Assembly: GCF_943193215.1 (NCBI RefSeq)
Contig: NZ_CALPDH010000001.1
Location: forward strand, 186,001-250,000
DNA: 64,000 nucleotides
From: Acetatifactor aquisgranensis
GTDB lineage: Bacteria > Bacillota > Clostridia > Lachnospirales > Lachnospiraceae
Direction: 5' to 3'
Part shown: positions 25,424-34,446 of the stretch, piece after piece
Numbering within the stretch: position 1 is the first letter of the stretch
How the letters are laid out: the number at the start of each line of letters is the position of its first letter
The notes under the pieces: generated by a model
What the model saw: the letters and a program-made list of their open reading frames with translations, nothing else
Databases searched by the model: none
Told to the model about the DNA's origin: nothing
Position numbers and translations under genes: made by a program

Positions 25424-26446
25424 GTTTCCCGGAATACAGTTTCAAAAGCCATCAACAATACGGGGATCCTGGCCGAGAGCACCAGGGAGAAAGTGCTGAA
25501 GAAAGCCATAGGGATGGGCTACAAGCAGTTTTCCTATATGAATGACGCTGTGGGGCAGGCGAGGGAAAGCCTGCCGCCTGGGGGCGGAACAGGGGAGATA
25601 GCCCTGCTGACCAGTGGATTCCCCGGAAACTCCGGATATATATCGGCAATGCTGAACCGGTTCCAGGAGGCGTTTTCCCGAAAGGGCTATGCCTTTACCA
25701 TGCACTGGATCCGGGAGGAGGGCGAAGAGGGCCTGCGCCTGCCGCTTTCTTTTGACAGGGGCAAGACCTCCGGCGTCATCTGCATCGAAACGCTGGACCA
25801 TCGGTACTGTTCCATGCTCTGCGGCCTGGATATCCCTGTCCTTTTCGTGGATTCGCCGGTGACGGAACTGGGCAGCCCGCTGAAAGCGGATTTCATCTAT
25901 CCGGACAACCGGTCCGCCGTATGCTGTCTTGTGAGGGAGATGGTGCAGCGCGGCAGAAAGCGGATCGGGTTCATCGGGGAATATATGCATTGCCGGTCTT
26001 TCTTTGAGCGTTATATGGGGTACCGCAATGCCATGTACCTGTGCGGGCTGCCCTGCCCGGAGGAGATGTGCGTCACCGGCAATCAGGAGGGCGTCCAGAG
26101 GCCCGCGGCGGAGGAGTACCGGGCGTATCTGAAAGCGAGTTTCCGGAAGATGGCGGAGCTGCCGGAGGTATTTGTCTGTGCCAATGACTATGTGGCCTTT
26201 GACGCCATGCGGGTGCTCAAGGGCCTGGGCGTGGCGGTGCCGCAGGATGTGTGGCTTATCGGCTTTGACGATACCGTGGGGGCCAAAGTCAGCACGCCCT
26301 CCCTTACCACGGCCTGTATCCACGGCCATGCCATGGGAGATTCCGCAGTCTATCTGCTGGCCTCCAGAATAAAAGAACCGTCTCTGGACTGCCGCGCCAT
26401 GCATGTGCAGACAAGCCTGATTTACAGGGAATCAACCGCCGATTGA
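25424..26446 (+). pseudogene. LacI-B-type regulator lacking its first helix and start codon
   Basis: Homology to LacI-B begins at SRNTVSKAINNTG (about 25427) and runs to the end (LIYRESTAD). The first ~17 residues, including helix 1 of the DNA-binding domain, are missing and replaced by antisense of the neighbouring LacI-A remnant. The first usable in-frame start is a GTG at 25493, which would drop the whole helix-turn-helix. The remaining ~318 residues are undamaged, so the truncation may be recent, or a DNA-binding-free sugar sensor may be made. Confidence 0.85.
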
Positions 26447-26540
26447 AGCGAATCATGCAAATGATCCATCGAAAATGAGAAATTCTGACAAGATATTCTG
26501 AAAAAATTGCCAAAAAAGCCTATTATTTCTTCTGATTTTG

Positions 26541-26549
26541 TGGTACAAT
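26541..26549 (+). promoter_or_regulatory. extended -10 promoter of glgC-glgD
   Basis: TGGTACAAT is an extended -10 box 33 nt before glgC, without a clear -35 box. Confidence 0.5.
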
Positions 26550-26582
26550 GCATAGGAAGAACTAAAATCAGGAGGGTATAAT

Positions 26583-27791
26583 ATGGCAAAAGAAATGATT
26601 GCAATGCTTCTTGCCGGCGGACAAGGCTCCCGTCTGTATGCTCTGACAGAGAAGCTTGCAAAACCGGCAGTTCCTTTTGGCGGGAAATACCGCATCATCG
26701 ATTTCCCCCTTTCCAACTGTGTCAACTCCGGAATCGATACAGTCGGCATCCTGACCCAGTATCAGCCCCTTGTGCTGAATGAGTACATCGGAAACGGCCA
26801 GCCCTGGGACCTTGACCGTCTCTACGGCGGCGTACATGTGCTGCCTCCTTACCAGAAAGCCAGCGGCTCCGACTGGTACAAGGGCACGGCCAACGCAATC
26901 TATCAGAACATTTCCTTTATCGAGAGATACGATCCCCAGTATGTCATCATCCTTTCCGGAGATCAGATCTGCAAGCAGGACTACAGCGATTTCCTGAAGT
27001 TCCACAAGGAGAAGAACGCGGAGTTCAGCGTGGCCGTCATGGAAGTGCCCTGGGAGGAGGCGTCACGCTTCGGCCTGATGGTGGCGGACAAGGACGACAG
27101 AATCACGGAATTCCAGGAGAAGCCCAAGAATCCCAAGTCCAACCTGGCGTCCATGGGCATCTACATCTTCAACTGGGACATCCTCAGGAAATACCTGGAG
27201 GAGGACGAGGCAGACACCAATTCCGAGAATGATTTCGGCAACAACATCATCCCCAACCTCTTGAAGGACAACCGCAGGATGTACGCTTACCACTTCAACG
27301 GCTATTGGAAGGATGTAGGGACCATCTCCTCGCTCTGGGAGGCCAATATGGAGATTCTGGATCCCGAGCACAGCGGCATCAACCTGTTCGACGAGGACTG
27401 GAAGATTTACAGCCGCAACAGCGGCATGACGGGCCATAAGGTCAGCGCAGGCGGCGTGGTGGAGAATTCCATGATCACAGACGGCTGCAGGATTAAGGGC
27501 GAAGTGAAGCACTCCATCCTTTTTGCCGGCGTCAGGGTGGAAGAGGGCGCGGTGATCGAGGACGCGGTAGTGATGGGCGGCACGGTGATCAAGGCAGGCG
27601 CGACGGTGAAGCACTGTATCGTGGCGGAGAACGTGACCATCGGCGAGAACGCGGTGGTGGGCGCCATGCCTACGGAAGAGGAGAACGGCGTGGCCACTGT
27701 GGGCGCAGGGGTGACCATCGGCGACAATGCCAAGGTAGGCCCCAAAGCCATGGTGAATAAAAACGTAGGAGGCGGTGAAGAAGAATGGTAA
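26583..27791 (+). CDS. glgC: glucose-1-phosphate adenylyltransferase
   Basis: Makes ADP-glucose from glucose-1-phosphate and ATP, the committed step of glycogen synthesis. The 402 residues carry the nucleotidyltransferase signature LAGGQGSRLYALTEKLAKP, GGKYRIIDFPLSN, the substrate-site region SGDQICKQDY and EFQEKPKNPKSNLASMGIYIF. A C-terminal left-handed beta-helix of hexapeptide repeats follows (VENSMITDGCRIKGEVKHSIL). The start is ATG 26583 behind AGGAGGG. It overlaps glgD by 7 bp. No glycogen synthase or branching enzyme is in this window. Confidence 0.96.
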   Translation: MAKEMIAMLLAGGQGSRLYALTEKLAKPAVPFGGKYRIIDFPLSNCVNSGIDTVGILTQYQPLVLNEYIGNGQPWDLDRLYGGVHVLPPYQKASGSDWYKGTANAIYQNISFIERYDPQYVIILSGDQICKQDYSDFLKFHKEKNAEFSVAVMEVPWEEASRFGLMVADKDDRITEFQEKPKNPKSNLASMGIYIFNWDILRKYLEEDEADTNSENDFGNNIIPNLLKDNRRMYAYHFNGYWKDVGTISSLWEANMEILDPEHSGINLFDEDWKIYSRNSGMTGHKVSAGGVVENSMITDGCRIKGEVKHSILFAGVRVEEGAVIEDAVVMGGTVIKAGATVKHCIVAENVTIGENAVVGAMPTEEENGVATVGAGVTIGDNAKVGPKAMVNKNVGGGEEEW

Positions 27792-28927
27792 GATCAAATA
27801 CAAGTGCCCTGGGCATTATTTTCCCCAACAGTTACGATGCACTGGTTCCGGATCTGGTGAATGTGCGCCTGATGGCTTCCATTCCTTTTGCCAGCCGTTA
27901 TCGTCTGATTGATTTCATTCTGTCCAGCATGACCCACTGTGATATCAACAATATCTCCGTGATGGTGAACAACAATTACCACTCCCTGATGGACCATCTG
28001 GATTCCGGCCGCGAGTGGGACCTGGTCCGCAAGAACGGCGGGTTACATATCTTCCCGCCCTTTATGGAGAAGAGCGCGAAGCCGTATGTGGGCCGGGTGG
28101 GCGCATTGTCCAACATCCTGGACTTTTTGCGGGACGAGAAGGAAAAGTACGTGGTGATCACGGACACCAATATCGTAGTCAATTTCGACTTCGATGACAT
28201 GATCCGGGCCCATATCGAGAGCGGCGCGGACGTGACTATCGCATACAATGAGCAGGAGCTGCCTGAGAGCTTCCTGAAGAGCCAGGCCAACGATCTGGGC
28301 TATTATTACACTTTCGGCCTGGAGAAGGGCAGAATCCGGAAGATATATGTGAACGCCAAGGATGCGGGCGTCCAGAACGTCTCCATGAACATGTTCGTGG
28401 TGGAGCGGGAGCTTCTGATCGACATGATCAACACGGCTTTCGTCCGGGGCCAGGAGTATTTCGAGCGGGACGTGCTGCTGCCTCAGCTGGATAAGCTGAA
28501 CGTACAGGCGTACAAATATGAGGGATATATCGCGCGCATCTGCGATATGAAGAGCTATTTCGACGAGAACATGAAGCTTCTGGACGACTATAATCTGGAC
28601 GCGCTGTTCTCCGGCGGGCCGATCTACACGAAGATCCGTGACGACAACCCTACCAGGTATATCGAGGGCGCGAAAGTCCAGAACGTCATGGTGGCTGACG
28701 GCTGCGTCATCGAGGGCGAAGTGGAGAACAGCATCCTCTTCCGCGGTGTCAGGGTGGCGAAGGGCGCGAAGGTCAGGAACTGCATCCTGATGCAGGATAC
28801 CGTGGTGGAAGCCGGAGCGAATGTGGAGTATCTTGTCATGGACAAGAATGTCACCATTACAGCCGGAAAGGATATGAAAGGGACTTCGACTTATCCGGTG
28901 TATATCGGTAAATTCCAGGTAGTTTAA
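27785..28927 (+). CDS. glgD: GlgD, second subunit of ADP-glucose pyrophosphorylase
   Basis: A 380-residue paralogue of GlgC found in Firmicutes, where it forms a hetero-oligomer with GlgC and raises its activity. The N-terminal glycine-rich ATP loop is degenerate (ALGIIFPNSYDALVPDL instead of LAGGQGSRL), while the fold continues (IPFASRYRLIDFILSSM, KYVVITDTNIVVNFDFDDM) and ends in the same beta-helix. The degenerate loop is normal for GlgD and fits a regulatory role. It starts inside the end of glgC, so the two are translationally coupled. Confidence 0.95.
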   Translation: MVRSNTSALGIIFPNSYDALVPDLVNVRLMASIPFASRYRLIDFILSSMTHCDINNISVMVNNNYHSLMDHLDSGREWDLVRKNGGLHIFPPFMEKSAKPYVGRVGALSNILDFLRDEKEKYVVITDTNIVVNFDFDDMIRAHIESGADVTIAYNEQELPESFLKSQANDLGYYYTFGLEKGRIRKIYVNAKDAGVQNVSMNMFVVERELLIDMINTAFVRGQEYFERDVLLPQLDKLNVQAYKYEGYIARICDMKSYFDENMKLLDDYNLDALFSGGPIYTKIRDDNPTRYIEGAKVQNVMVADGCVIEGEVENSILFRGVRVAKGAKVRNCILMQDTVVEAGANVEYLVMDKNVTITAGKDMKGTSTYPVYIGKFQVV

Positions 28928-29008
28928 GCGCGTAGGACGGGGATTCCCATGACAGCAGGGAAATGACTTCACAGGAGGGGATTCCGGTCTTTATCGCATA
29001 AAACCAAA

Positions 29009-29045
29009 AGGGAATTCGGTCTGCTTGGCTGGATTCTCTTTTTTT
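29009..29045 (+). terminator. terminator after glgCD
   Basis: A 9-bp stem with two G-T pairs (29009-29017 with 29031-29039) followed by seven T residues. Confidence 0.65.
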
Positions 29046-29046
29046 C

Positions 29047-29075
29047 TTGCATTTCCGGCCATCTTTACATATAAT
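29047..29075 (+). promoter_or_regulatory. sigma-A promoter of the ParB-PnrA fusion gene
   Basis: TTGCAT and TATAAT with exactly 17 bp between them, starting right after the glgCD terminator. Confidence 0.7.
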
Positions 29076-29168
29076 GGTACTGGGAATCGGGACAGGACGA
29101 ATTCCCGGGGAGGATAAGAACAGTTCGGTACTGAAAAGAAAGATGTGTAACTGAAATGGAGGATAATT

Positions 29169-31076
29169 ATGGGAAGAGATGATTATGCAAGAGCATATAA
29201 GGCAGGAAAGAAGGATTATCAGGCGAGGATGCTCCGGGGTGAGAAGCCGACTCTGGCAGTGCTGGATGACATCATGCCGGAAAAGGGCCATTATCATGAG
29301 GTGCCGTTAGGCACGGTGCAGATTCCTATCGAACGTATCGTGGGGACGAAGACAGTGGGGCGGAGCAGTTCCTTTGCGGGCAATTTCATGCCAATCCTGC
29401 GGGACAGCTCCGAATTTGCCGCCAAATGGTCCAGCCTCAGCGACTACCAGAAGAACGAAGGCATCCGCGATCCCATCAAGGCCTATGAGTACATGAACAG
29501 ATTTTATGTGGAGGAAGGCAACAAGCGGGTCAGCGTCATGAAATATTTCGGCGCGGTGTCGATTCCGGGCAATGTAATCCGCATCGTGCCCCAGCGCACG
29601 GATGAAAGGGAGAACAGGATTTATTTTGAATTTCTGGACTTCTATAAGGCGGCTCCCATAAACTATATCTGGTTTTCCAGAGAGGGGAGCTTTGCGAAGC
29701 TGCAGAAAATCGTCGGAAAGGAACCGGGGGAGGTATGGACAAATGATGAGATGCTGAAATTCAGCGCCCTTTATACCCGGTTCGGGGCAGAATACAATGC
29801 GGAGGGCGGCAGCAAGCTGACCATCACCCAGGGAGATGCGTTCCTGGCGTTCATCACACTGTATGGATATGAAGAGGTGGATGAGAAGACCACCAATGAG
29901 CTGAACGAGCTGATTACGAAGAGCTGGGAGGAGTTCGAGCTTCTTCAGGAAAGAGGGGACATTGACCTGAAGATGGAGCCCAGCCATGAGAAGAAGCCGC
30001 TGCTTTCCATGCTGCTTCCGGTGAGCGCGCCGAAAGTAAAGGCGGCATTCATCTATGAGAAGACACCGGGGACTTCCGCCTGGACCTATGCCCATGAGCT
30101 GGGCAGACTCTATCTGGAGCAGACTTTCCCCGATGAGGTGAGCACTGTGGCCTATGAGAACGGGACGGAGGAGAACGCGGAGGAGCTGATAGCGGAAGCC
30201 ATCCAATCGGGCTGCAACCTGATTTTCACCACCACGCCGCCTTTCGTGCAGGCCAGCGTGAAAGCTGCCATCGCCAACCCGGAGGTCAGGATACTGAACT
30301 GCTCCCTGAATACATCGCATCGCTACATCCGTACATACTATTCACGGATGCATGAGGCGAAGTTCCTGATGGGCGCCATTGCCGGGGCCATGGCGGAGAA
30401 CAACCGGCTGACTTATATTGCGGATTATCCTATTTTTGGGTCCATTGCCAATATCAATGCCTTTGCGCTGGGAGCGAAGATGATCAATCCCCGTGCGAAG
30501 GTCTATCTGGTGTGGTCTTCCATGAAAGAGACGGACATGGAGAAGGAGATGCGGGAGACGGCATCTGCCTGCATCTCTGGCCGGGACATGGTGATTCCGG
30601 AGGAGGCTTCCCGTTTCTTTGGCATCTACCATGTGGAGGGGGAGCATCCCAGGAACCTTGCCATGCCGCTGTACCACTGGGGGAAGTTCTATGAGCAGCT
30701 GATTCGTACGATCATGGACGGCACGTGGAAATATGATGACAACTCGTCCACCACGAAAGCTATCAACTATTGGTGGGGCATGTCCGCGGGGGTCATCGAT
30801 GTGGTCTGCTCCAGACATCTGCCTCTCGGTACCAGGCGTCTGGTGGAACTGCTGAAGAGCACCATCAGCGCAGAGGCGTTCAATCCGTTCTCCGGCATCC
30901 TGTATTCCCAGGACGGCGTGGTACAGGATGATCCGAGCCGCATCATGCTGCCGGAGGAAATCATGACCATGGACTGGCTGGCGGAGAATGTCATCGGCTC
31001 CATCCCGAAGAAAGAAGAGTTGAAAGAGCAGGCGGAGCCGGTCATCAAGCAGCAGGGCATAAAGAGCGGAAGCTGA
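29169..31076 (+). CDS. cytosolic ParB-like / BMP (PnrA-Med) ligand-binding fusion protein
   Basis: A 635-residue protein with no signal peptide, lipobox or membrane span. Residues about 44-140 look like a ParB/sulfiredoxin-type domain (EVPLGTVQIPIERI, then GIRDPIKAYEYMNRFYVEEGNKRVSVMKYFG). A helical middle (145-280) follows. Residues about 283-600 match BMP-family proteins (nucleoside-binding PnrA/Med type): KVKAAFIYEKTPGTSAWTYAHELGR, CNLIFTTTPPF, YYSRMHEAKFLMGAIAGAMA, YWWGMSAGVIDVV. Usual BMP proteins are secreted lipoproteins; this one must act inside the cell, perhaps as a purine or nucleotide sensor. It is followed after 22 bp by a phosphoesterase and then an HD protein. Function not known to me. 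Confidence 0.8.
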   Translation: MGRDDYARAYKAGKKDYQARMLRGEKPTLAVLDDIMPEKGHYHEVPLGTVQIPIERIVGTKTVGRSSSFAGNFMPILRDSSEFAAKWSSLSDYQKNEGIRDPIKAYEYMNRFYVEEGNKRVSVMKYFGAVSIPGNVIRIVPQRTDERENRIYFEFLDFYKAAPINYIWFSREGSFAKLQKIVGKEPGEVWTNDEMLKFSALYTRFGAEYNAEGGSKLTITQGDAFLAFITLYGYEEVDEKTTNELNELITKSWEEFELLQERGDIDLKMEPSHEKKPLLSMLLPVSAPKVKAAFIYEKTPGTSAWTYAHELGRLYLEQTFPDEVSTVAYENGTEENAEELIAEAIQSGCNLIFTTTPPFVQASVKAAIANPEVRILNCSLNTSHRYIRTYYSRMHEAKFLMGAIAGAMAENNRLTYIADYPIFGSIANINAFALGAKMINPRAKVYLVWSSMKETDMEKEMRETASACISGRDMVIPEEASRFFGIYHVEGEHPRNLAMPLYHWGKFYEQLIRTIMDGTWKYDDNSSTTKAINYWWGMSAGVIDVVCSRHLPLGTRRLVELLKSTISAEAFNPFSGILYSQDGVVQDDPSRIMLPEEIMTMDWLAENVIGSIPKKEELKEQAEPVIKQQGIKSGS

Positions 31077-31098
31077 GGGAACTGAGGGGAACTGGAAC

Positions 31099-31719
31099 AT
31101 GAAGATTTTGGTAATCGCGGACGAGGAGTCCAAATATCTGTGGGACTATTTTGAGAAAAGCAAGGTGGAAGGAATCGATCTGATTATTTCCTGTGGTGAT
31201 TTGGATCCGCGGTACCTTTCTTTTCTGGTGACCCTTTCCAATGTGCCGGTGCTGTATGTGCACGGCAATCATGACAAGAAGTATGCGCAGGTGCCGCCGG
31301 AGGGCTGCACCTGTATCGAGGATCAGATTTTTGTCTATCAGGGAGTGCGCATCCTGGGGCTTGGGGGCTCCATGCGCTACAAGCCGGGTCCGCACCAGTA
31401 TACGGAAAACGAGATGAGGCGTCGGGTCAGGAAGCTGTCCTTCCAGCTGTTCAAAAAGCGGGGATTCGACATTCTGGTGACTCATGCCCCGGCCTATCAG
31501 CTGAATGACGGGCGAGATCTTCCCCATCAGGGCTTCCAGATCTTCAGGACTTTGATGGAAAAATACCATCCAAAATATTTCCTGCACGGCCATGTGCACA
31601 TGTCCTATGGAAGGCAGCATAAGCGGTACGACAAATATATGGATACCCATATCGTCAATGCCTATGAGCGGTGCGTCATCGACCTGGATGATGAAAATCC
31701 GCAGGAAAACATACGGTAA
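31099..31719 (+). CDS. calcineurin-like metallophosphoesterase
   Basis: A 206-residue enzyme with most motifs of the dinuclear metallophosphoesterase fold: SCGDLD, YVHGNHD, VTHAP and LHGHVH. The first motif is unusual: ADEES stands where DxH is expected, so one metal-ligand histidine may be replaced. Substrates of the family range from cyclic nucleotides to phosphoproteins and nucleic acids; none can be chosen here. It lies 22 bp after the ParB-PnrA gene and is probably co-transcribed with it. Confidence 0.85.
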   Translation: MKILVIADEESKYLWDYFEKSKVEGIDLIISCGDLDPRYLSFLVTLSNVPVLYVHGNHDKKYAQVPPEGCTCIEDQIFVYQGVRILGLGGSMRYKPGPHQYTENEMRRRVRKLSFQLFKKRGFDILVTHAPAYQLNDGRDLPHQGFQIFRTLMEKYHPKYFLHGHVHMSYGRQHKRYDKYMDTHIVNAYERCVIDLDDENPQENIR

Positions 31720-31781
31720 AGCGTCCTGCGCGGGCATGGTACAATGCGCGGAGGACGCGGGAATAAAATCAGGAGAAGAAT

Positions 31782-32363
31782 ATGACCAGTAATCTATCGA
31801 GAGCAGAAGCGCTGGAGCTTCTGAAAAAGTATAATAAGGAGCCTTTCCACATCCGGCACGGACTGACCGTGGAAGGCGTGATGCGCTATTTTGCCAGGGA
31901 GAGCGGAAATGAGGCGGATGAGGAATACTGGGGCATCGCAGGTCTGCTCCACGACATTGATTTTGAGCTTTATCCGGAGCAGCATTGTAAGAAAGCGCCG
32001 GAACTCCTGCGGGAGGCCGGGGTTTCAGAAGAGATGATATACTCTGTCTGCAGCCATGGCTATGGGCTGTGCTCCGATCTGGAACCGAAGCATTTCATGG
32101 AAAAGATACTGTTCGCCTGCGACGAGCTGACAGGCCTGATCGGAGCCGCCGCCAGGATGCGGCCCTCTAAGAGCGTCATGGATATGGAACTGGGGAGCCT
32201 TAAGAAAAAATATAAGGATAAGAGGTTTGCGGCGGGCTGTTCCAGGGAGGTCATAAGCCAGGGGGCGGAGCGGCTTGGCTGGACGCTGGACGAGCTTCTG
32301 GAGAAGACCATTCTGGCCATGCGCTCCTGCGAGGCCGGGGTGAACGAGGAGACGGGGCTGTAG
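31782..32363 (+). CDS. HD-domain hydrolase
   Basis: A 193-residue protein with the HD-domain pattern: HIRHGLTVEGVM, GLLHDIDFE (the HD pair), a later SHGYG and the Asp of CDELTG. HD proteins are metal-dependent phosphohydrolases, often acting on nucleotides. It ends the run of same-strand genes that starts with the ParB-PnrA fusion, 62 bp after the phosphoesterase. Two phosphohydrolases next to a nucleoside-type binding protein hint at nucleotide metabolism, but this is inference. Confidence 0.85.
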   Translation: MTSNLSRAEALELLKKYNKEPFHIRHGLTVEGVMRYFARESGNEADEEYWGIAGLLHDIDFELYPEQHCKKAPELLREAGVSEEMIYSVCSHGYGLCSDLEPKHFMEKILFACDELTGLIGAAARMRPSKSVMDMELGSLKKKYKDKRFAAGCSREVISQGAERLGWTLDELLEKTILAMRSCEAGVNEETGL

Positions 32364-32434
32364 AAATTCATCTGTATGGCGACTAATCCGGCAGGTTTTA
32401 TGTAAAAAAGAATGTCATCGAGCTGCCGCTTGGC

Positions 32435-32462
32435 AAAAAAATAGGAGAGCAGAAAACCTCCT
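32435..32462 (-). terminator. weak terminator of the AraC gene
   Basis: On the minus strand AGGAGG pairs with TCTCCT (one G-U) across an 8-nt loop, followed by A and seven T residues. The stem is short, so confidence is limited. Confidence 0.4.
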
Positions 32463-33319
32463 CAGCTGACGCTCAAACTCGCATACTTCTTCGGAGAAAC
32501 CCCCACTGCCTTAGTGAAAGCCTTGAAGAAGCTGCTGTAGTCTCCAAACCCGCTCTTCTCAAAGGCCTCGCCCACGCTGTCCCCTTCGTTCAGATGGGCC
32601 TTGGCGATGCTGATGCGGCGGGCGGTGATGTACTTGTTGATGGTGGTGCCGGTGGCCTGCTTGAAGATACGGCAGATATAGGATTCGCTTAGGAAGAAAT
32701 TCGCCGCCAGCTGTTCCACGGTGATGCCCAGGGCGATGTTCTGGTTGATATAGGCCAGGATGTCCTCCACCTGATGACTGTATTTATATTCCGCCGGAGC
32801 AGCCTGCGCGGCATTGGCGTTGGACAGGACATTAATCAGCACCAGCAGCTCCATGAAAGCCGTCTGCTCCAGGATGTCGTGGGCGAAGCCTGTGGCGGAG
32901 ATCATCTTGTTGATGTAATACAGAAAGCGGTTCTGTCCCGCCTTGTCCAGCGAAACCTTGTGCTGGAAACCGGTATCCCGGTTGGAGAAGCAGTAGTCCA
33001 GATTCGTATCCGCGGTGGAAATCCGCTTTACATAGTCCGGGTAAATGGAAAGGACGATACGCTCGTGGATATGATTGTCGATTTGGGTGAGCTTGTGGCT
33101 CTCGTACTGGTTGATGATAAAGAGATCCCCCGGGGCGATGGAATAGAAGCGGTTGTCGATCAGGAACTGCCTGCCGCCGGAGATGGAATAGTACAGCTCA
33201 TAGCAGTCATGGATATGCATGTCCATGGCTTTTTCTTCTTTGTAGAGATGGGCGATGGCGAATGTTTTCGTCTGGGCGCATTGATTTATGGCAGTTTTGC
33301 AGGAATTGAGTTCTTCCAT
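32462..33319 (-). CDS. AraC-family transcriptional regulator
   Basis: A 285-residue regulator. The N-terminal cupin sensor (MDMHIHDCYELYYSISG, YSIAPGDLFIINQYESHKL) is followed by two C-terminal helix-turn-helix units (ITVEQLAANFFLSESYICRIFKQATG, and DSVGEAFEKSGFGDYSSFFKAFTKAVGVSPKKY). I start at ATG 33319 behind AAAGGAG. It lies just ahead of the uronate catabolic operon on the opposite strand, with only an HD gene between, and is the best candidate for its regulator; the ligand would be a uronate intermediate. Confidence 0.9.
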   Translation of the reverse strand: MEELNSCKTAINQCAQTKTFAIAHLYKEEKAMDMHIHDCYELYYSISGGRQFLIDNRFYSIAPGDLFIINQYESHKLTQIDNHIHERIVLSIYPDYVKRISTADTNLDYCFSNRDTGFQHKVSLDKAGQNRFLYYINKMISATGFAHDILEQTAFMELLVLINVLSNANAAQAAPAEYKYSHQVEDILAYINQNIALGITVEQLAANFFLSESYICRIFKQATGTTINKYITARRISIAKAHLNEGDSVGEAFEKSGFGDYSSFFKAFTKAVGVSPKKYASLSVS

Positions 33320-33393
33320 AGCGGCTCCTTTCGGACGGTCTTTATTTCGTGATGAAAAATACGGTTTATTGACAGAAAAGCTCAGCTCATCTC

Positions 33394-33981
33394 TCATGGC
33401 CGGAAAGTATCTTTCTCCACGACTGTATAGATATCTCTCCCCATCTTTTCCTCGAAATGCTCTTTCAGCTTTATGTTATTGTCCCATTTCTGCTGCGGGT
33501 AGGAACCATAGCGCCGTTTCACATCGCTCATCCGCTCCTCGATATCCAGCACGCCCTCGGCGCCGGCAATGGAGTCGCACAGCTGGATCAGCATGTCGTA
33601 CTCATCCATGACGGCGGCTTTCAGGGTATCCTGAATGAGCTTCAGCTCCTCCGGGGTAGTATCGAATTTTCCGATATAGTCGTCCAGGGTCTGGCTGTTG
33701 AAAGAATGGGTCAGGCATATCCTGGCGGCCTCCTCATAGCCCAGGGACATCATATAGGAATAGCCGTCCGATACATGTCCCAGATGCCTTACGCCGAACT
33801 TCCGCCCGATATCATGGAGCAAGCCCAGAATATACGCCTTGTCCGGATCCAGATTACCGCACTCCCTTGCGATTGTCTCGGCACAGTGGGCGGCGACACG
33901 GCTGTGGTCTCCCCATGGCCCCGGGTTGCATTTCTCCGCTTCTGCCAGAAGCTCTTCTGCTATTTCTCTTGTGGGCATCAT
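33394..33981 (-). CDS. HD-domain hydrolase
   Basis: A 195-residue HD-domain protein: HSRVAAHCAETIA, LGLLHDIGRKFG (HDIG), LTHSFN and later the Asp in QLCDSIAG. Similar HD proteins act on nucleotides or serve as phosphatases. The start is ATG 33981 (or ATG 33978) behind AGAGAGGG. It is on the same strand as, and just upstream of, the AraC gene with a 74-bp gap, and divergent from kduI. Not closely similar to the HD protein at 31782. Confidence 0.82.
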   Translation of the reverse strand: MMPTREIAEELLAEAEKCNPGPWGDHSRVAAHCAETIARECGNLDPDKAYILGLLHDIGRKFGVRHLGHVSDGYSYMMSLGYEEAARICLTHSFNSQTLDDYIGKFDTTPEELKLIQDTLKAAVMDEYDMLIQLCDSIAGAEGVLDIEERMSDVKRRYGSYPQQKWDNNIKLKEHFEEKMGRDIYTVVEKDTFRP

Positions 33982-34446
33982 TATTGTTTCCCTCTCTTTT
34001 GTCCGCAATATCCTCCCGGAATCTCGGACCGCATATCACGAAGCTTTTCGGAAATCGTTTTGGGTGATTCCCCCGCTTTCCGGTTGCTTTTCAGTCTTGA
34101 TGCCTGATTCCGCACCTGAGATTCCCGGAGCTCTGTTGCTCTTCTTATTTTTATATTCTACCGGAAAAGTTCAAGATTTGCAAGGTTTTGAGAAATATTT
34201 GAATAGAAATGGAGAATCTTTTCGTTTATACTGGAATTGGAAACAGGGGCTGGCTGAACCGAACCCGGGCGGACATCATCATATCCGATGGGGACAGGAG
34301 ATTTTAGAGAAAATTTATGGAAAAATTTACCGCGGCATGGTATAATTGAAAAAATGTAAGGGCTTACATGACCGGAATTTTCTGAAAGAACTCTAATCGG
34401 TGTACCAGCCGCACATTGGCATAAGACCAGAAAGAGAGGTGTAAAG
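33982..34446 (+). promoter_or_regulatory. divergent intergenic region with the uronate operon promoter
   Basis: This 465-bp stretch separates the HD gene from kduI. It holds an extended -10 box TGGTATAAT (34338-34346) about 100 nt before kduI, giving a long leader. The half nearer the HD gene shows no gene or repeat that I can support. Operator sites for the AraC regulator are not obvious. Confidence 0.5.

Noticed and set aside
25424..25509. The antisense extension of the LacI-A remnant to 25509 as real protein
   Set aside because: Residues before LDDGE show no homology to LacI-A and are the complement of the LacI-B-type HTH coding sequence.
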